Below, in pieces: positions 19,003 to 27,445 of a stretch of DNA of 64,000 nt; position 1 is the first letter of the stretch, and every line of letters begins with the position of its first letter. The position numbers and the translations under genes were made by a program. Location: contig WQZX01000009.1 of the NCBI GenBank assembly GCA_009780515.1, positions 1-64,000 on the forward strand, in the 5' to 3' direction. The DNA comes from Nocardioidaceae bacterium. GTDB taxonomy: Bacteria; Actinomycetota; Actinomycetes; Propionibacteriales; Nocardioidaceae. Under the pieces are notes generated by a model. It saw only the letters and a program-made list of their open reading frames with translations. It made no database searches and was not told the DNA's origin.

Positions 19003-19871
19003 TGGAACCGGTGCCTCCGTGGGGCGCGAGCCCGTTCGCCCCACCCGCCGACAGGGTGTTGCACGACATCGACGGTGTCTACCTCCGGTCGAAGCACCTG
19101 GTGCTGCGTCGGTCGGTGGATGCGTCCGCGGACGACTTCGCGGACTCGACCGAGTGGCAGGACTATCTGAGGGCAACGGTGCGGTCCGACCTCCGACACG
19201 GTCCAGTGCTGATCAGCGTCCAGGATGACGCTGAGGACTACTCGTTCAAGGGCGGGCGCCGCAAGGACGGCCGCATCTACGCCACGGTCACGATTCCGTC
19301 GGCGTGGCTGGACAAGCCGTCGGCGTATGAGAACTCGGACGTCTACCGCGCGGTGAAGGCGAGGCTCTTCGCGGACCTGGCCGCGGCGGCGGACCTGCCG
19401 ACTCCTCCACCCCTGCCCCGGAAGCTGCCGCCACTCGACGAGAAGGTCGCGCCGGGTGCGGGAGTCGCCTTCTTGAGCGAGCGGAAGCGGTTCAAGGCGC
19501 CGAACCTGGAGGAGAACGAGTGGTTCTTCGCCGACCAGGCGTGGCAGGAGTACCTGCCTCGCACCCAGGGCGATCTCTACAGCTTCGTCTACCTGATCGA
19601 GGACGTGGACGAGCTCAAGTGCACCTACGGGCGGAAGCGGAACGGCGAGGTCACGGTGAGCGTGCACGTTCCGGCGGAGCGGTTCGTGAACAACCCCGAC
19701 CCGGAGCTGACCATGGCGGAGACCTGTCGCGAGGCGTTCGTGTGGGGTGCGAAGAAGTTCGGGTGGCCGGAGCCGCCGCCGGTGCCGAAGCGTCCGCCGG
19801 GTCATGAGAAGCCGAAGCGCCCGATCAACACCGACGTGGGGCCGCTCCGCAGTCCGTCCCGACGGCACTGA
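19002..19871 (+). CDS. Unknown protein with two-copy internal repeat, paralogue 2
   Basis: 289 residues. Apart from the first 30 residues it is very similar to the preceding protein, including long stretches of identical DNA (for example around 18282-18317 and 19153-19187, and again in the repeat that encodes GRRKDGRIYATVTIP). This indicates recent tandem duplication or gene conversion. It keeps both internal repeat copies and the same C-terminal PGHEKPKRPINTDVGPLR region. Its ATG overlaps the previous stop (TGATG), so translation is coupled. Divergence is concentrated at the N-terminus and in the segment between the repeats, where specificity differences would be expected. No function assigned. 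Confidence 0.65.
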   Translation: MEPVPPWGASPFAPPADRVLHDIDGVYLRSKHLVLRRSVDASADDFADSTEWQDYLRATVRSDLRHGPVLISVQDDAEDYSFKGGRRKDGRIYATVTIPSAWLDKPSAYENSDVYRAVKARLFADLAAAADLPTPPPLPRKLPPLDEKVAPGAGVAFLSERKRFKAPNLEENEWFFADQAWQEYLPRTQGDLYSFVYLIEDVDELKCTYGRKRNGEVTVSVHVPAERFVNNPDPELTMAETCREAFVWGAKKFGWPEPPPVPKRPPGHEKPKRPINTDVGPLRSPSRRH

Positions 19872-19875
19872 CCAC

Positions 19876-19881
19876 TAGGGT
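19876..19881 (+). promoter_or_regulatory. -10 element before the antiporter gene
   Basis: TAGGGT ends 6 bp before the GTG at 19888. GGAGG directly abuts the GTG, too close to act as a ribosome binding site, so a leaderless transcript is likely. Confidence 0.45.
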
Positions 19882-19887
19882 CGGAGG

Positions 19888-20985
19888 GTGAGCACGAGTC
19901 AGCCCGGCCAGCCGACGTTCGTCCGGTCCGATGTGGTCGTGCTCGGGGGCGGGTGCGCGGCGATCGTGGCGGCCGGGCTCGCTCACTATCTCGGCTGGGC
20001 AGGGGCGGTCGCGTTCGTGCTGGCGGGCGTGGCGGTGACGCTGCTCGCCAGCCTGGTGGGTCGCTCGGTGGAGCAGCTCGGCGACCGGTTCGGCCCGGGC
20101 GCGACGGGCGTGCTGCAGAGCGCGCTCGGCAACCTGCCGGAGCTGTTCATCTCGCTGTTCGCGCTGAAGGCCGGGCTGGTGGCCGTCGTCCAGGCGGCCC
20201 TGATCGGGTCGATCCTGGCCAACCTGCTGCTGGTGATGGGCGTCGCGTTCGTCGTCGGTGGCCTCAAGCACGGCTCGCAGTCGATCGACTCCGGGCGGGC
20301 CCGTTCGATCTCGACGCTGATGATCGTCGCCGTTGTGGCGCTGGTCTTCCCGTCGCTGGCGAGCTGGATCCACGCACCGGCGGGCGACCACGAGAAGGCG
20401 CTCTCCGACATCGCCTCGGTGGTACTGATCGCGCTGTTCGCGCTTTCGCTGCCGGCGTCGCTGCGCCGCAACACCGGGCACAGCGGACTGAACTCGCCGA
20501 TGGCGCACGCGTCCGAGCCGCCGCGCTGGTCGGTCGGTCTCGCGGTCGGCCTGCTCGCCACGGCCGGCGTCGCCTCGGCGTTCGTCTCCGACTGGTTCGT
20601 GGCCGCGCTGCAGCCGGCGATGAGCTCGTGGGGGATCAGCGACGCGTTCGCCGGCCTCGTCATCGTGGCGATCGCCGGCAACGCGATCGAGAACGTCGTG
20701 GGCGTGCAGCTGGCCGCGCGCAACCAGTCCGACTACGCCTTCTCGCTGATCATCAACTCGCCGCTGCAGATCGCGCTCGCCCTCGCCCCGGCGCTGGTGC
20801 TGCTCTCGCAGGTGCTCGGCTTCACCGCGCTGACGCTGGTGTTCTCGCCGATGCTGGTGTGCGCGGTCTTCCTGGCTGTCCTGATCGCGGTCGTGATCAC
20901 CGTCGACGGCGAGTCCAACTGGCTCGAGGGAGCCGCCCTCATCGGTGTGTACGCCGTCGTCGCGACCTCCTTCTGGTGGGGATGA
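19888..20985 (+). CDS. Calcium/cation:proton antiporter (CaCA family)
   Basis: 365 residues with about eleven membrane segments in two homologous halves. The diagnostic alpha-repeats are GNLPELFISLFALKAG in the first half and GNAIENVVGVQLAARN in the second; the acidic residues there bind the transported cation. This places it with CAX/ChaA Ca2+/H+ exchangers in the plasma membrane, where it probably extrudes calcium or another cation. The acidic loop typical of many CAX proteins is short here. The stop overlaps the next start (ATGA), so the MFS gene is co-translated. Family certain, ion specificity inferred. Confidence 0.9.
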   Translation: MSTSQPGQPTFVRSDVVVLGGGCAAIVAAGLAHYLGWAGAVAFVLAGVAVTLLASLVGRSVEQLGDRFGPGATGVLQSALGNLPELFISLFALKAGLVAVVQAALIGSILANLLLVMGVAFVVGGLKHGSQSIDSGRARSISTLMIVAVVALVFPSLASWIHAPAGDHEKALSDIASVVLIALFALSLPASLRRNTGHSGLNSPMAHASEPPRWSVGLAVGLLATAGVASAFVSDWFVAALQPAMSSWGISDAFAGLVIVAIAGNAIENVVGVQLAARNQSDYAFSLIINSPLQIALALAPALVLLSQVLGFTALTLVFSPMLVCAVFLAVLIAVVITVDGESNWLEGAALIGVYAVVATSFWWG

Positions 20986-22157
20986 GCGCCGCGAGGCCGG
21001 GCCTCGCCATCCTGGCGCTGGCCGTCGGCGGCTTCACCATCGGCACGACCGAGTTCGTCACGATGGGCGTGCTGCCCCAGGTGGCCCACGGCGTCCACGT
21101 CTCTGTGCCGACCGCGGGGCACATCATCTCGGCGTACGCGCTGGGGGTGGTGGTCGGCGTCCCGATCCTGGCGTTCTTCGGGGCCGCCCTGCCGCGGCGC
21201 GGCATGCTCGTCGGCCTGATGACGGCGTACGCCGCCTTCAACGTGCTCAGCGCCGCGGCGCCCACCTACGCGGTGCTGGCGGTCGGCCGGTTCCTCTGCG
21301 GGATGCCGCACGGCGCCTACTTCGGCGTGGCCAGCCTGGTCGCCGCGAGCCTGGTCGAGCCGGGTCGCCGCGGACGGGCGGTCGCGGCGGTGATGCTCGG
21401 GCTGTCGATCGCCAACGTGGTGGGGGTCCCCGCCGCGACCTGGCTGGGCGAGAACGTCGGGTGGCGGGCGACGTACCTGACGTCGGCCGGGTTGGCCGGG
21501 ATCACGGTGCTGGGCATCGTGGCGGTCGTGCCGAGGATGCCCGGCGACTCCGAGGCGAGCGGCCGGACCGAGGCACGGGAGTTCTTCGGCAACCTCCAGG
21601 TCTGGCTGACGATGGCGGCCGGCGCGATCGGGTTCGGCGGCTTCTTCGCCGTGTACTCCTACGTCGCCAAGACCGTCACCGTCGTGGGCGGCCTGGAACG
21701 CGGCACGGTGCCGGTCTTCGTGCTCGCGCTGGGGCTCGGCATGGTCGCCGGCACCTGGCTGGCCGGGGAGCTCGCCGCGATCTCGGTGTTCCGGAGCCTG
21801 ATCGGCGGAGGCTGCGGCTGCGGCGTCTTCCTGCTGGTCTACTTCGTCGCGGCGCCGCACGGCTGGTGGCTGCTGCCCGTCGCGTTCCTGGTCAGCTCCA
21901 GCGGCTCGGTCCTGGTGGTGAACCTCCAGCTGCGGCTGATGGACGTCGCCGGCAACGCGGTCACGCTCGGTGCCGCGATGAACCATGCGGCGCTCAACCT
22001 CGCCAACGCCCTCGGCGCCTGGCTGGGCGGCATCGTGATCGCCGCCGGCCACGGCTACCGCGCGCCGGCCCTCGTCGGCGCGGTGCTCAGCGTGCTGGGC
22101 GTGGTGATCCTGCTGTGGTCGGCGGCCGCCCACCGGCGTACGGTCACGCCCGCCTGA
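20982..22157 (+). CDS. MFS efflux transporter (DHA1 type)
   Basis: 391 residues, twelve predicted membrane helices. The start GGFTIGTTEFVTMGVLPQVA matches the motif of DHA1 drug/sugar efflux proteins (AraJ, YdhP, PbuE group). Also seen are AYALGVVVGVPILAFFGAALPRRGMLVGLM (motif A region) and GRFLCGMPHGAYFGVASLVA in helix 4-5. Substrate unknown; purine nucleosides, arabinose-like sugars and drugs are all exported by relatives. Its ATG overlaps the antiporter stop, and its 3' end overlaps by 14 bases the convergent gene ending at 22144. Confidence 0.88.
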   Translation: MSAARPGLAILALAVGGFTIGTTEFVTMGVLPQVAHGVHVSVPTAGHIISAYALGVVVGVPILAFFGAALPRRGMLVGLMTAYAAFNVLSAAAPTYAVLAVGRFLCGMPHGAYFGVASLVAASLVEPGRRGRAVAAVMLGLSIANVVGVPAATWLGENVGWRATYLTSAGLAGITVLGIVAVVPRMPGDSEASGRTEAREFFGNLQVWLTMAAGAIGFGGFFAVYSYVAKTVTVVGGLERGTVPVFVLALGLGMVAGTWLAGELAAISVFRSLIGGGCGCGVFLLVYFVAAPHGWWLLPVAFLVSSSGSVLVVNLQLRLMDVAGNAVTLGAAMNHAALNLANALGAWLGGIVIAAGHGYRAPALVGAVLSVLGVVILLWSAAAHRRTVTPA

Positions 22158-23004
22158 ACCAGCGCCGCCGCGCTTTCTCGGCCATGGGGGAGTCGGCCAT
22201 GATCTCGCCCTCGAGCGTGGTGACCGGCAGCGGCTCCCTTCCGTAGGACGCCAGGATCTCGTCGCTCAGGGCGACGGCCTCCATCTGGTCCGCGCCGGTC
22301 CAGTCGACCTGGGCGGTCTGGAGGCCGGGCGGCAGGGTGCCGCCGTCGAGCAGCAGCCGCCACTCGTCGAGCCCGAGCATGAGGTGCTCCAGGCCCGCGA
22401 TCCGCAGGACCTGGAACGGGTCGACCAGCACGCCCGGCAGCGCGTGGACGCTGCGCAGGCGGGGCAGCCCGAGCACCGGGGTGAGATCGACCGGACCGCC
22501 CACGCGGGCGATGTCCAGCGCCTCGAGCTGGGGGTTCGCCACGTCGAGGACGGTGCGGCCGTCGATGCCGCCCACGCGGTTGAACCGCGGGGGTGCCTGC
22601 CGCGCGTCGAGGCCGATGTTCTTGGGGCGCACCCGCCGGCCGCGGATGCGCAACTCTGGCGCGTCGTACATGACCTCCTGGTCGGCGTCCCTGCCGCGCG
22701 CGATCACGTGCACGCGGCCGCAGCCGTCCTCGTCGGCGTAGCAGAGGAAGACGACGGGCTCGGGCCGGTCCTCGTCCTCGGCGGTGGCGAAGTAGAGCTC
22801 CTGCCACTGCTGCAGCTGATCGTCGACGGTGGGCCGCTCCTGCGGCTGCTGCGCCGCCGGGACGCCGACGTCGTCGCAGGAGTAGCCGCACACGCCCGGG
22901 TGGAGGAGCACCATCACCCGCACGGTGCCGGTGCCGGGCAGCCGGTCGGTCCGGCTGGCCTCGAGGAGCGGTCGGTACGTCGAGAAGTCGTCCCAGTCGA
23001 TCAC
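22144..23004 (-). CDS. Hypothetical protein
   Basis: 286 residues, not recognised. GTG 23004 (VIDWDDFSTYRPLLEAS) is supported by GGAGGG seven bases upstream; the longer open frame to 23853 has no similar signal and crosses the TetR gene. No signal peptide or membrane helix. Notable pieces are HPGVCGYSCDDVGVP with three nearby Cys/Asp residues, EPVVFLCYADEDGCGRVHVIARG, and a run of leucine-bearing segments (NPQLEALDIARVGG, GLPRLRSVHALPG, AGLEHLMLGLDEW) that loosely recall leucine-rich repeats. Adjacent to, and possibly co-transcribed with, the TetR gene upstream (38-bp gap). Function not predicted. Confidence 0.65.
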   Translation of the reverse strand: MIDWDDFSTYRPLLEASRTDRLPGTGTVRVMVLLHPGVCGYSCDDVGVPAAQQPQERPTVDDQLQQWQELYFATAEDEDRPEPVVFLCYADEDGCGRVHVIARGRDADQEVMYDAPELRIRGRRVRPKNIGLDARQAPPRFNRVGGIDGRTVLDVANPQLEALDIARVGGPVDLTPVLGLPRLRSVHALPGVLVDPFQVLRIAGLEHLMLGLDEWRLLLDGGTLPPGLQTAQVDWTGADQMEAVALSDEILASYGREPLPVTTLEGEIMADSPMAEKARRRWFRRA

Positions 23005-23042
23005 ACGCGCGCCCTCCGAGTCGGTCGGTGATGGTCCTGCGG

Positions 23043-23654
23043 TCAGCCGTACAGGGTCAGGAAGCTGTGGGAGGCGGCCGCGACCAGCTCGTCGGCGCTG
23101 GCCCGGACGGCGCCGTCCAGCCAGGCGGTGATCAGCTCGGCCATCCCGCCGATGAAGAGCAGGCCGGCCAGCTCGTCCTCCTGCGCCGTGCGCTCGGGCA
23201 GGTCGAACCACTGGCGCGCCTCCTCGGCCGCACGGTGGGCGAAGTGCCGCAGCAGCTCGGTACGACGCTGGCGCAGCTCCGGCATCGCGCCCGCCTCGAC
23301 GATCGAGACCCGGCCCTTGCGCGGGTCGCTCACGATCATCTCGACGAACGTGCGCATAGTGGCCTGGGTGCGGGCGACGCCGTCGTCGCCGGCCTCGTCG
23401 GCAGCGACGGCGGTGAGCTGCTCGATCTCGTCGGCGATCGCGTCCAGCACGGCCCGCAGCGCCTCGTCGAGGCCGCTGAAGCTCTCGTAGAAGTAGCGCT
23501 CGGTGAGCCCCGCCTCGGCGCAGATCGCGGTCATCGTCGTACGGCGGGCAGGGTCGGCCCACACCTCGAGGGTCGCCTCCATCAGGCGGGTCCGGCGCTC
23601 GGCCACCCGCTCCTCGGCGGGGACCCCCCGATAGATCCCGGACTGCACCGCCAT
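23043..23654 (-). CDS. TetR-family transcriptional regulator
   Basis: 203 residues. The N-terminal helix-turn-helix (about 35-58: TTMTAICAEAGLTERYFYESFSG) is typical of TetR/AcrR repressors, and the remaining about 140 residues are the variable ligand domain. It is divergent from the P450-aldehyde dehydrogenase operon, 107 bp from its start, so it most likely controls that operon. A TTGACA flanked by GGAAGG and CCTTCC inverted arms lies in the shared spacer and is the natural operator candidate. Confidence 0.9.
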   Translation of the reverse strand: MAVQSGIYRGVPAEERVAERRTRLMEATLEVWADPARRTTMTAICAEAGLTERYFYESFSGLDEALRAVLDAIADEIEQLTAVAADEAGDDGVARTQATMRTFVEMIVSDPRKGRVSIVEAGAMPELRQRRTELLRHFAHRAAEEARQWFDLPERTAQEDELAGLLFIGGMAELITAWLDGAVRASADELVAAASHSFLTLYG

Positions 23655-23689
23655 GCCTCCACCCTCTCATGACCCGATCGGCGCTCAGG

Positions 23690-23713
23690 GGAAGGTTGAC
23701 AGGGAGTCCTTCC
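23690..23713. promoter_or_regulatory. P450 promoter with inverted repeat over the -35 box
   Basis: A perfect TTGACA (23696-23701) lies between GGAAGG (23690-23695) and CCTTCC (23708-23713), a 6-bp inverted repeat with a 12-bp spacer. Repressor binding there would block the -35 box. Confidence 0.45.
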
Positions 23714-23761
23714 TGAATCACTCTTGGCGCAGAGCAGGACATGCGCGCGCTGGAGGTCGAG

Positions 23762-25159
23762 ATGGTGGAGCAGGCGACGGTCGAACCGCCGGTCGGAGAC
23801 GTCCCCGAGGAGGTCGTGCCGCGCGAGCTCGCTCCGGTCGCCCCCGGCGACAAGGGCCTGCCCTGGCTCGGTCGGATCTTCGACTACGCGAAGTCGCCGA
23901 TCGACTTCTTCCGGCACCAGTGGGACACCTACGGCGAGGTCTCGCCGTTCTACGCCACCGGCCGGACCGGTGCGGTGATCCTCGGCCCCGACGGGTGCGA
24001 CGAGGTGCTGCGCAACCGGCACAAGGCGTTCGCGAGCGGGCCGGCGTGGGGCGAGATCGTCGGGCCGTTCTTCGACCGCGGGCTGATGCTGCTCGACTTC
24101 GACGAGCACCACGTACACCGGCGGATCATGCAGGAGGCGTTCACCCGCGACCGGCTGGCGGTCTACACCGAGCGGATGCAGCCGGCGATCGCGGCCGGCA
24201 TGGCCGACTGGAACACCGACCCGAGGTTCCCGTCGTACTGGAGGCTCAAGGAGCTCACGCTCGACATCGCCGCCGACATCTTCATGGGCGGTGCGAAGGA
24301 GACCAGCCACGCCGAGATGAACCAGGTCAACAAGGCGTTCATCGACTGCGTGCAGGCGGCCGCGGGCATCGTGCGCGCCGACGTGCCGTTCACCCGGTGG
24401 GGGCGGGCCTTCAGGAGCCGCAAGGTGCTCGAGGACTTCCTCCGCAAGTACCTCCCGGCCAAGCGGGCGAGGCTGACCGACGACTTCTTCTCGGTGCTGT
24501 GCCACATCGAGACCGACGACGGCGAGCGGTTCAGCGACGACGACGTCATCAACCACATGATCTTCTTGATGATGGCCGCGCACGACACCTCGACCATCAC
24601 GACCTCGACGATGCTGCAGTACCTCGGCCAGCACCCCGAGTGGCAGGAGCGCTGCCGCGAGGAGGCCCTCGCTCTGGGCGATGCGCCCACGATGGCCGAG
24701 ATCGAGGGGCTGCAGGCGGCCGACTGGGTGATGAAGGAGGCGCTGCGGCTGCGGGCGCCGGTCCCGGCGATCGTGCGCCACACCGTCAAGGACGTCGTCG
24801 TGCGCGGCGTCCGCATCCCGGCGGACACGCAGTGCATGGTCGGCATCCAGTTCTCCCACCTGATGGAGGATCACTGGACCAACCCGAACGTCTTCGACCC
24901 AGAGCGCTTCTCGCCCGCACGGCGCGAGGACAAGTCCCACCGGATGGCGTGGGAGCCGTTCGGCGGCGGCGTGCACAAGTGCATCGGCCTCTACTTCGCC
25001 GGCCTCGAGGTCAAGTCGATCCTGCATCGCCTGCTGCGCGACTACCGCTGGACCGTCGACCCGGCGTACGTCGCCCCGCTGGACAACCACTCGCTGCCGT
25101 TCCCCAAGGACGGCAACCCGATCAACCTCACCCGCATCACCGCCGGAGGCCGCCGATGA
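23762..25159 (+). CDS. Cytochrome P450
   Basis: 465 residues. It has every P450 landmark: I-helix AAHDTSTIT (acid-Thr pair for oxygen activation), the ExxR motif in KEALRLRAP, and the heme loop FGGGVHKCIG with the ligand Cys at about residue 407. The proximal part LDFDEHHVHRRIMQEAF and the short C-terminus resemble mycobacterial CYP136-like or CYP51-like soluble enzymes, so sterol or terpenoid oxidation is possible but unproven. ATG 23762 is used because GGAGG lies five bases upstream; ATG 23741 has AGGA too close. A redox partner is not encoded nearby. The stop overlaps the aldehyde dehydrogenase start (ATGA), linking an oxygenase with a downstream oxidation step. Confidence 0.92.
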   Translation: MVEQATVEPPVGDVPEEVVPRELAPVAPGDKGLPWLGRIFDYAKSPIDFFRHQWDTYGEVSPFYATGRTGAVILGPDGCDEVLRNRHKAFASGPAWGEIVGPFFDRGLMLLDFDEHHVHRRIMQEAFTRDRLAVYTERMQPAIAAGMADWNTDPRFPSYWRLKELTLDIAADIFMGGAKETSHAEMNQVNKAFIDCVQAAAGIVRADVPFTRWGRAFRSRKVLEDFLRKYLPAKRARLTDDFFSVLCHIETDDGERFSDDDVINHMIFLMMAAHDTSTITTSTMLQYLGQHPEWQERCREEALALGDAPTMAEIEGLQAADWVMKEALRLRAPVPAIVRHTVKDVVVRGVRIPADTQCMVGIQFSHLMEDHWTNPNVFDPERFSPARREDKSHRMAWEPFGGGVHKCIGLYFAGLEVKSILHRLLRDYRWTVDPAYVAPLDNHSLPFPKDGNPINLTRITAGGRR

Positions 25160-26739
25160 CCGTCACCGCCACCGTCAGGAGCGCGCGGCCCGGCTGGGTC
25201 ACCGACGCCAAGCTCGCGTCCTGGACCCGCTGGGTCTCCGCGCCGGCGACCGGCGGCGAGCCGCTCACCGCCGTCGCGCCGTACGACGGACGCCCGACGG
25301 GCCCCGTGCCGTCGTGCACCTCCGACGACGTGGCCGCGACGGTCGCCGTCGCGCGCCGCGCGCAGCGGGAGTGGGCGACGCTGTCCTTCGACGCCCGCGC
25401 GCAGGTCGTCTACCGCTTCCACGACCTGCTGGTCGCGCGGCAGGACGAGGTGCTCGACCTGATCCAGTGGGAGATGGGCAAGGGCCGCTTCCACGCCTGG
25501 CAGGAGATCCTCCAGGTCGGCAACCTCGCCCGCCACTACGCCAAGCACGGCGCGGCCTACCTCGCCGACCACAAGGTCCGCGCCGCGATCCCGGTGGCGA
25601 CCTCGGCCCGCGAGGTGCGGGTGCCGAAGGGCGTCGTCGGGATCATCTCGCCGTGGAACTACCCGCTCTACCTGGGCGTCGGCGACACCATCCCGGCGAT
25701 GCTGGCGGGCAACGCGGTCATCGGCAAGGCCGACCCGCAGACCCCGCTGACCCTGCTCTGGACCCGCGCGCTGATGGCGGAGGCGGGCCTGCCCGAGCAC
25801 GTCTGGCAGGTCGTCGCGGGGCCGGGTGCCGCGATCGGCGAGGCGGTCGTCGACAACGTCGACTTCGTGATGTTCACCGGCTCGACGGCCACCGGGCGGA
25901 TCGTCGCGCAGCGTGCCGCCGGCCGGCTGATCGGCGCATCGCTGGAGCTCGGCGGCAAGAACCCGCTCGTCGTACGCGCCGATGCCGACCTCGAGGCCGC
26001 CGCCCGCGGCACCGTCATGGCGGCCTTCGCGAACACCGGCCAGATGTGCATCCACATCGAGCGGGTGATCGTCCACGCCGACGTGTACGACGACTTCCGG
26101 GCCTGCCTGGTGGCCGCGACCAGCGCCCAGCGGCTCGGCGCGGTCTACGACTACTCCGTCGACATCGGGTCGCTCGCCTCGCAGGCCCAGCTCGACAAGG
26201 TCGCCGCGCACGTCGCCGACGCCGTCGCCAAGGGTGCGACCGTGCTGGCCGGCGGCCGGGCACGACCCGACCTCGGGCCCTGCTTCTTCGAGCCGACCGT
26301 GCTCGAGGGCGTCACCGAGGACATGGAGCTCTGCCTCGGCGAGACCTTCGGCCCGGTCGTCGCGCTCTACCGCGCCGCGGACGACGAGGACGCGCTCCGC
26401 ATCGCCAACCAGGGCACCGCCGGGCTGTCGGCCTCGGTCTTCTCCAAGGACATCGCGGCCGCGGACGCGATCGCGCGCCGGATCCGGGCCGGCTCGGTCA
26501 ACATCAACGACGGTGCCGCGCTGGCCGCCGGCAGCATCGAGGCGGGGATGGGCGGCATGGGATCCAGCGGCCTCGGCCGCCGCCACGGTGGCGAGGGCAT
26601 GCGCAAGTACACCGACAGCCAGACCATCGTCGCGTCCAAGATCGGGCCGCTCGGCCCCAACGCCAGGCAGACCCTCGACCAGTTCGTGAAGCTGGGCAAC
26701 GGCCAGCTCAGGCTGATGCGCAAGCTGCGGGTGCGCTGA
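25156..26739 (+). CDS. NAD(P)-dependent aldehyde dehydrogenase
   Basis: 527 residues of the ALDH superfamily, closest in style to succinate-semialdehyde dehydrogenase-type enzymes. General base Glu264 sits in LELGGKNP and the catalytic Cys298 in NTGQMCIHIERV, 34 residues apart as expected. The cofactor region shows ISPWNYPLYLGVGDTIPAMLAGN and FTGSTATGR, and the C-terminal half shows LGETFGPVVALYRA. Translationally coupled to the P450 (4-base overlap), so it probably oxidises an aldehyde derived from the P450 product. The true substrate is not evident. A 30-bp perfect palindrome follows. Confidence 0.93.
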   Translation: MTVTATVRSARPGWVTDAKLASWTRWVSAPATGGEPLTAVAPYDGRPTGPVPSCTSDDVAATVAVARRAQREWATLSFDARAQVVYRFHDLLVARQDEVLDLIQWEMGKGRFHAWQEILQVGNLARHYAKHGAAYLADHKVRAAIPVATSAREVRVPKGVVGIISPWNYPLYLGVGDTIPAMLAGNAVIGKADPQTPLTLLWTRALMAEAGLPEHVWQVVAGPGAAIGEAVVDNVDFVMFTGSTATGRIVAQRAAGRLIGASLELGGKNPLVVRADADLEAAARGTVMAAFANTGQMCIHIERVIVHADVYDDFRACLVAATSAQRLGAVYDYSVDIGSLASQAQLDKVAAHVADAVAKGATVLAGGRARPDLGPCFFEPTVLEGVTEDMELCLGETFGPVVALYRAADDEDALRIANQGTAGLSASVFSKDIAAADAIARRIRAGSVNINDGAALAAGSIEAGMGGMGSSGLGRRHGGEGMRKYTDSQTIVASKIGPLGPNARQTLDQFVKLGNGQLRLMRKLRVR

Positions 26740-26754
26740 TCGTCGAGGTCGCCG

Positions 26755-26784
26755 TCGGTCTTCCTTACCGGTAAGGAAGACCGA
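26755..26784. repeat. 30-bp perfect palindrome, TTCCTTACCGGTAAGGAA family, copy 1
   Basis: Every base of 26755-26784 is self-complementary around the CCGG centre. It lies between the convergent ALDH and TetR genes, so it can end transcription from both sides. The core TTCCTTACCGGTAAGGAA recurs exactly at 44914-44943 and with one core change and a 4-base insertion at 45053-45088. Confidence 0.85.
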
Positions 26785-26798
26785 TCGAGGAGCGTCGC

Positions 26799-27437
26799 TC
26801 AGTGGGGCTCGATCGGCAGGCCCGAGAGGAGCTGGTCGCGGGCGGGGGGCCAGGCGCGGCGCACGGACCGGTCGCTGGCGACCGCGCGCAGCATCTGCAG
26901 GCCGCGGATGGTGGAGATGGCCGTGGTCATGGCGCTGGAGAACTCGGGGCGGTCGGCGAGCTGGGGCGCGACCCGGCGGGCGCCGTCGTCGAGGGTCTTC
27001 ATCACCGCGTGGTCGAACTGGACCAGGTGGCGGCGCAGGTCCTCGTCGGTGCGGGCGGCGGTGAACAGCTCGAGCTGGGCCCACGAGACCGAGCCGCTGA
27101 AGATCTCCCAGAGCCGGTTGAGGAGCACGGCGTACTGCTCGACCGGGCCGTCGGCGATGTTGAGCGGCTTGGAGACGAGCTCGTCGACGAGGCGGTCGGT
27201 CAGGTGGCTGAGGGCCTGGACGACCAGGTCGCCCTTGGTCGCGAAGTAGTGCGCCTGCGCGCCGCGGGTCACCCCGGCGCGCTCGCAGACGGCGGTGGTG
27301 GTGAGGCCGGCGTACCCACGCTCGACGAGGACGTCGATGGTCGCGTCGAGCAGGGCGCCGCGGGTGGCGGCCCTGCGCTCGGCCTGGGTACGACGGGGGC
27401 GGGCGGAGGCGGTGGACGCGGACGGTCGGGTGGTCAT
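26799..27437 (-). CDS. TetR-family regulator at the end of the mce cluster
   Basis: 212 residues. The helix-turn-helix region is LTTTAVCERAGVTRGAQAHYFATKGDLV, with the TRGAQAHYFATK recognition helix typical of TetR proteins. An Arg/Ser-rich N-terminus (MTTRPSASTASARPRRTQAE) precedes it. ATG 27437 has GGAGG three to four bases upstream. It is the last gene in the direction of the mce operon and 8 bp from the preceding mce-associated gene, so it is probably part of that transcript. That position makes it a candidate for the repressor binding the operator found at the operon's head. Confidence 0.9.
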   Translation of the reverse strand: MTTRPSASTASARPRRTQAERRAATRGALLDATIDVLVERGYAGLTTTAVCERAGVTRGAQAHYFATKGDLVVQALSHLTDRLVDELVSKPLNIADGPVEQYAVLLNRLWEIFSGSVSWAQLELFTAARTDEDLRRHLVQFDHAVMKTLDDGARRVAPQLADRPEFSSAMTTAISTIRGLQMLRAVASDRSVRRAWPPARDQLLSGLPIEPH

Positions 27438-27445
27438 GATCCTCC

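Noticed and set aside
17436..19871. Prophage or integrative element
   Set aside because: No integrase, transposase, tRNA target or flanking direct repeats were seen around this accessory locus.
22144..23853. 569-residue version of the unknown protein at 22144
   Set aside because: The extra N-terminal part runs through the TetR gene in a shadow frame; GTG 23004 with GGAGGG is a far better start.
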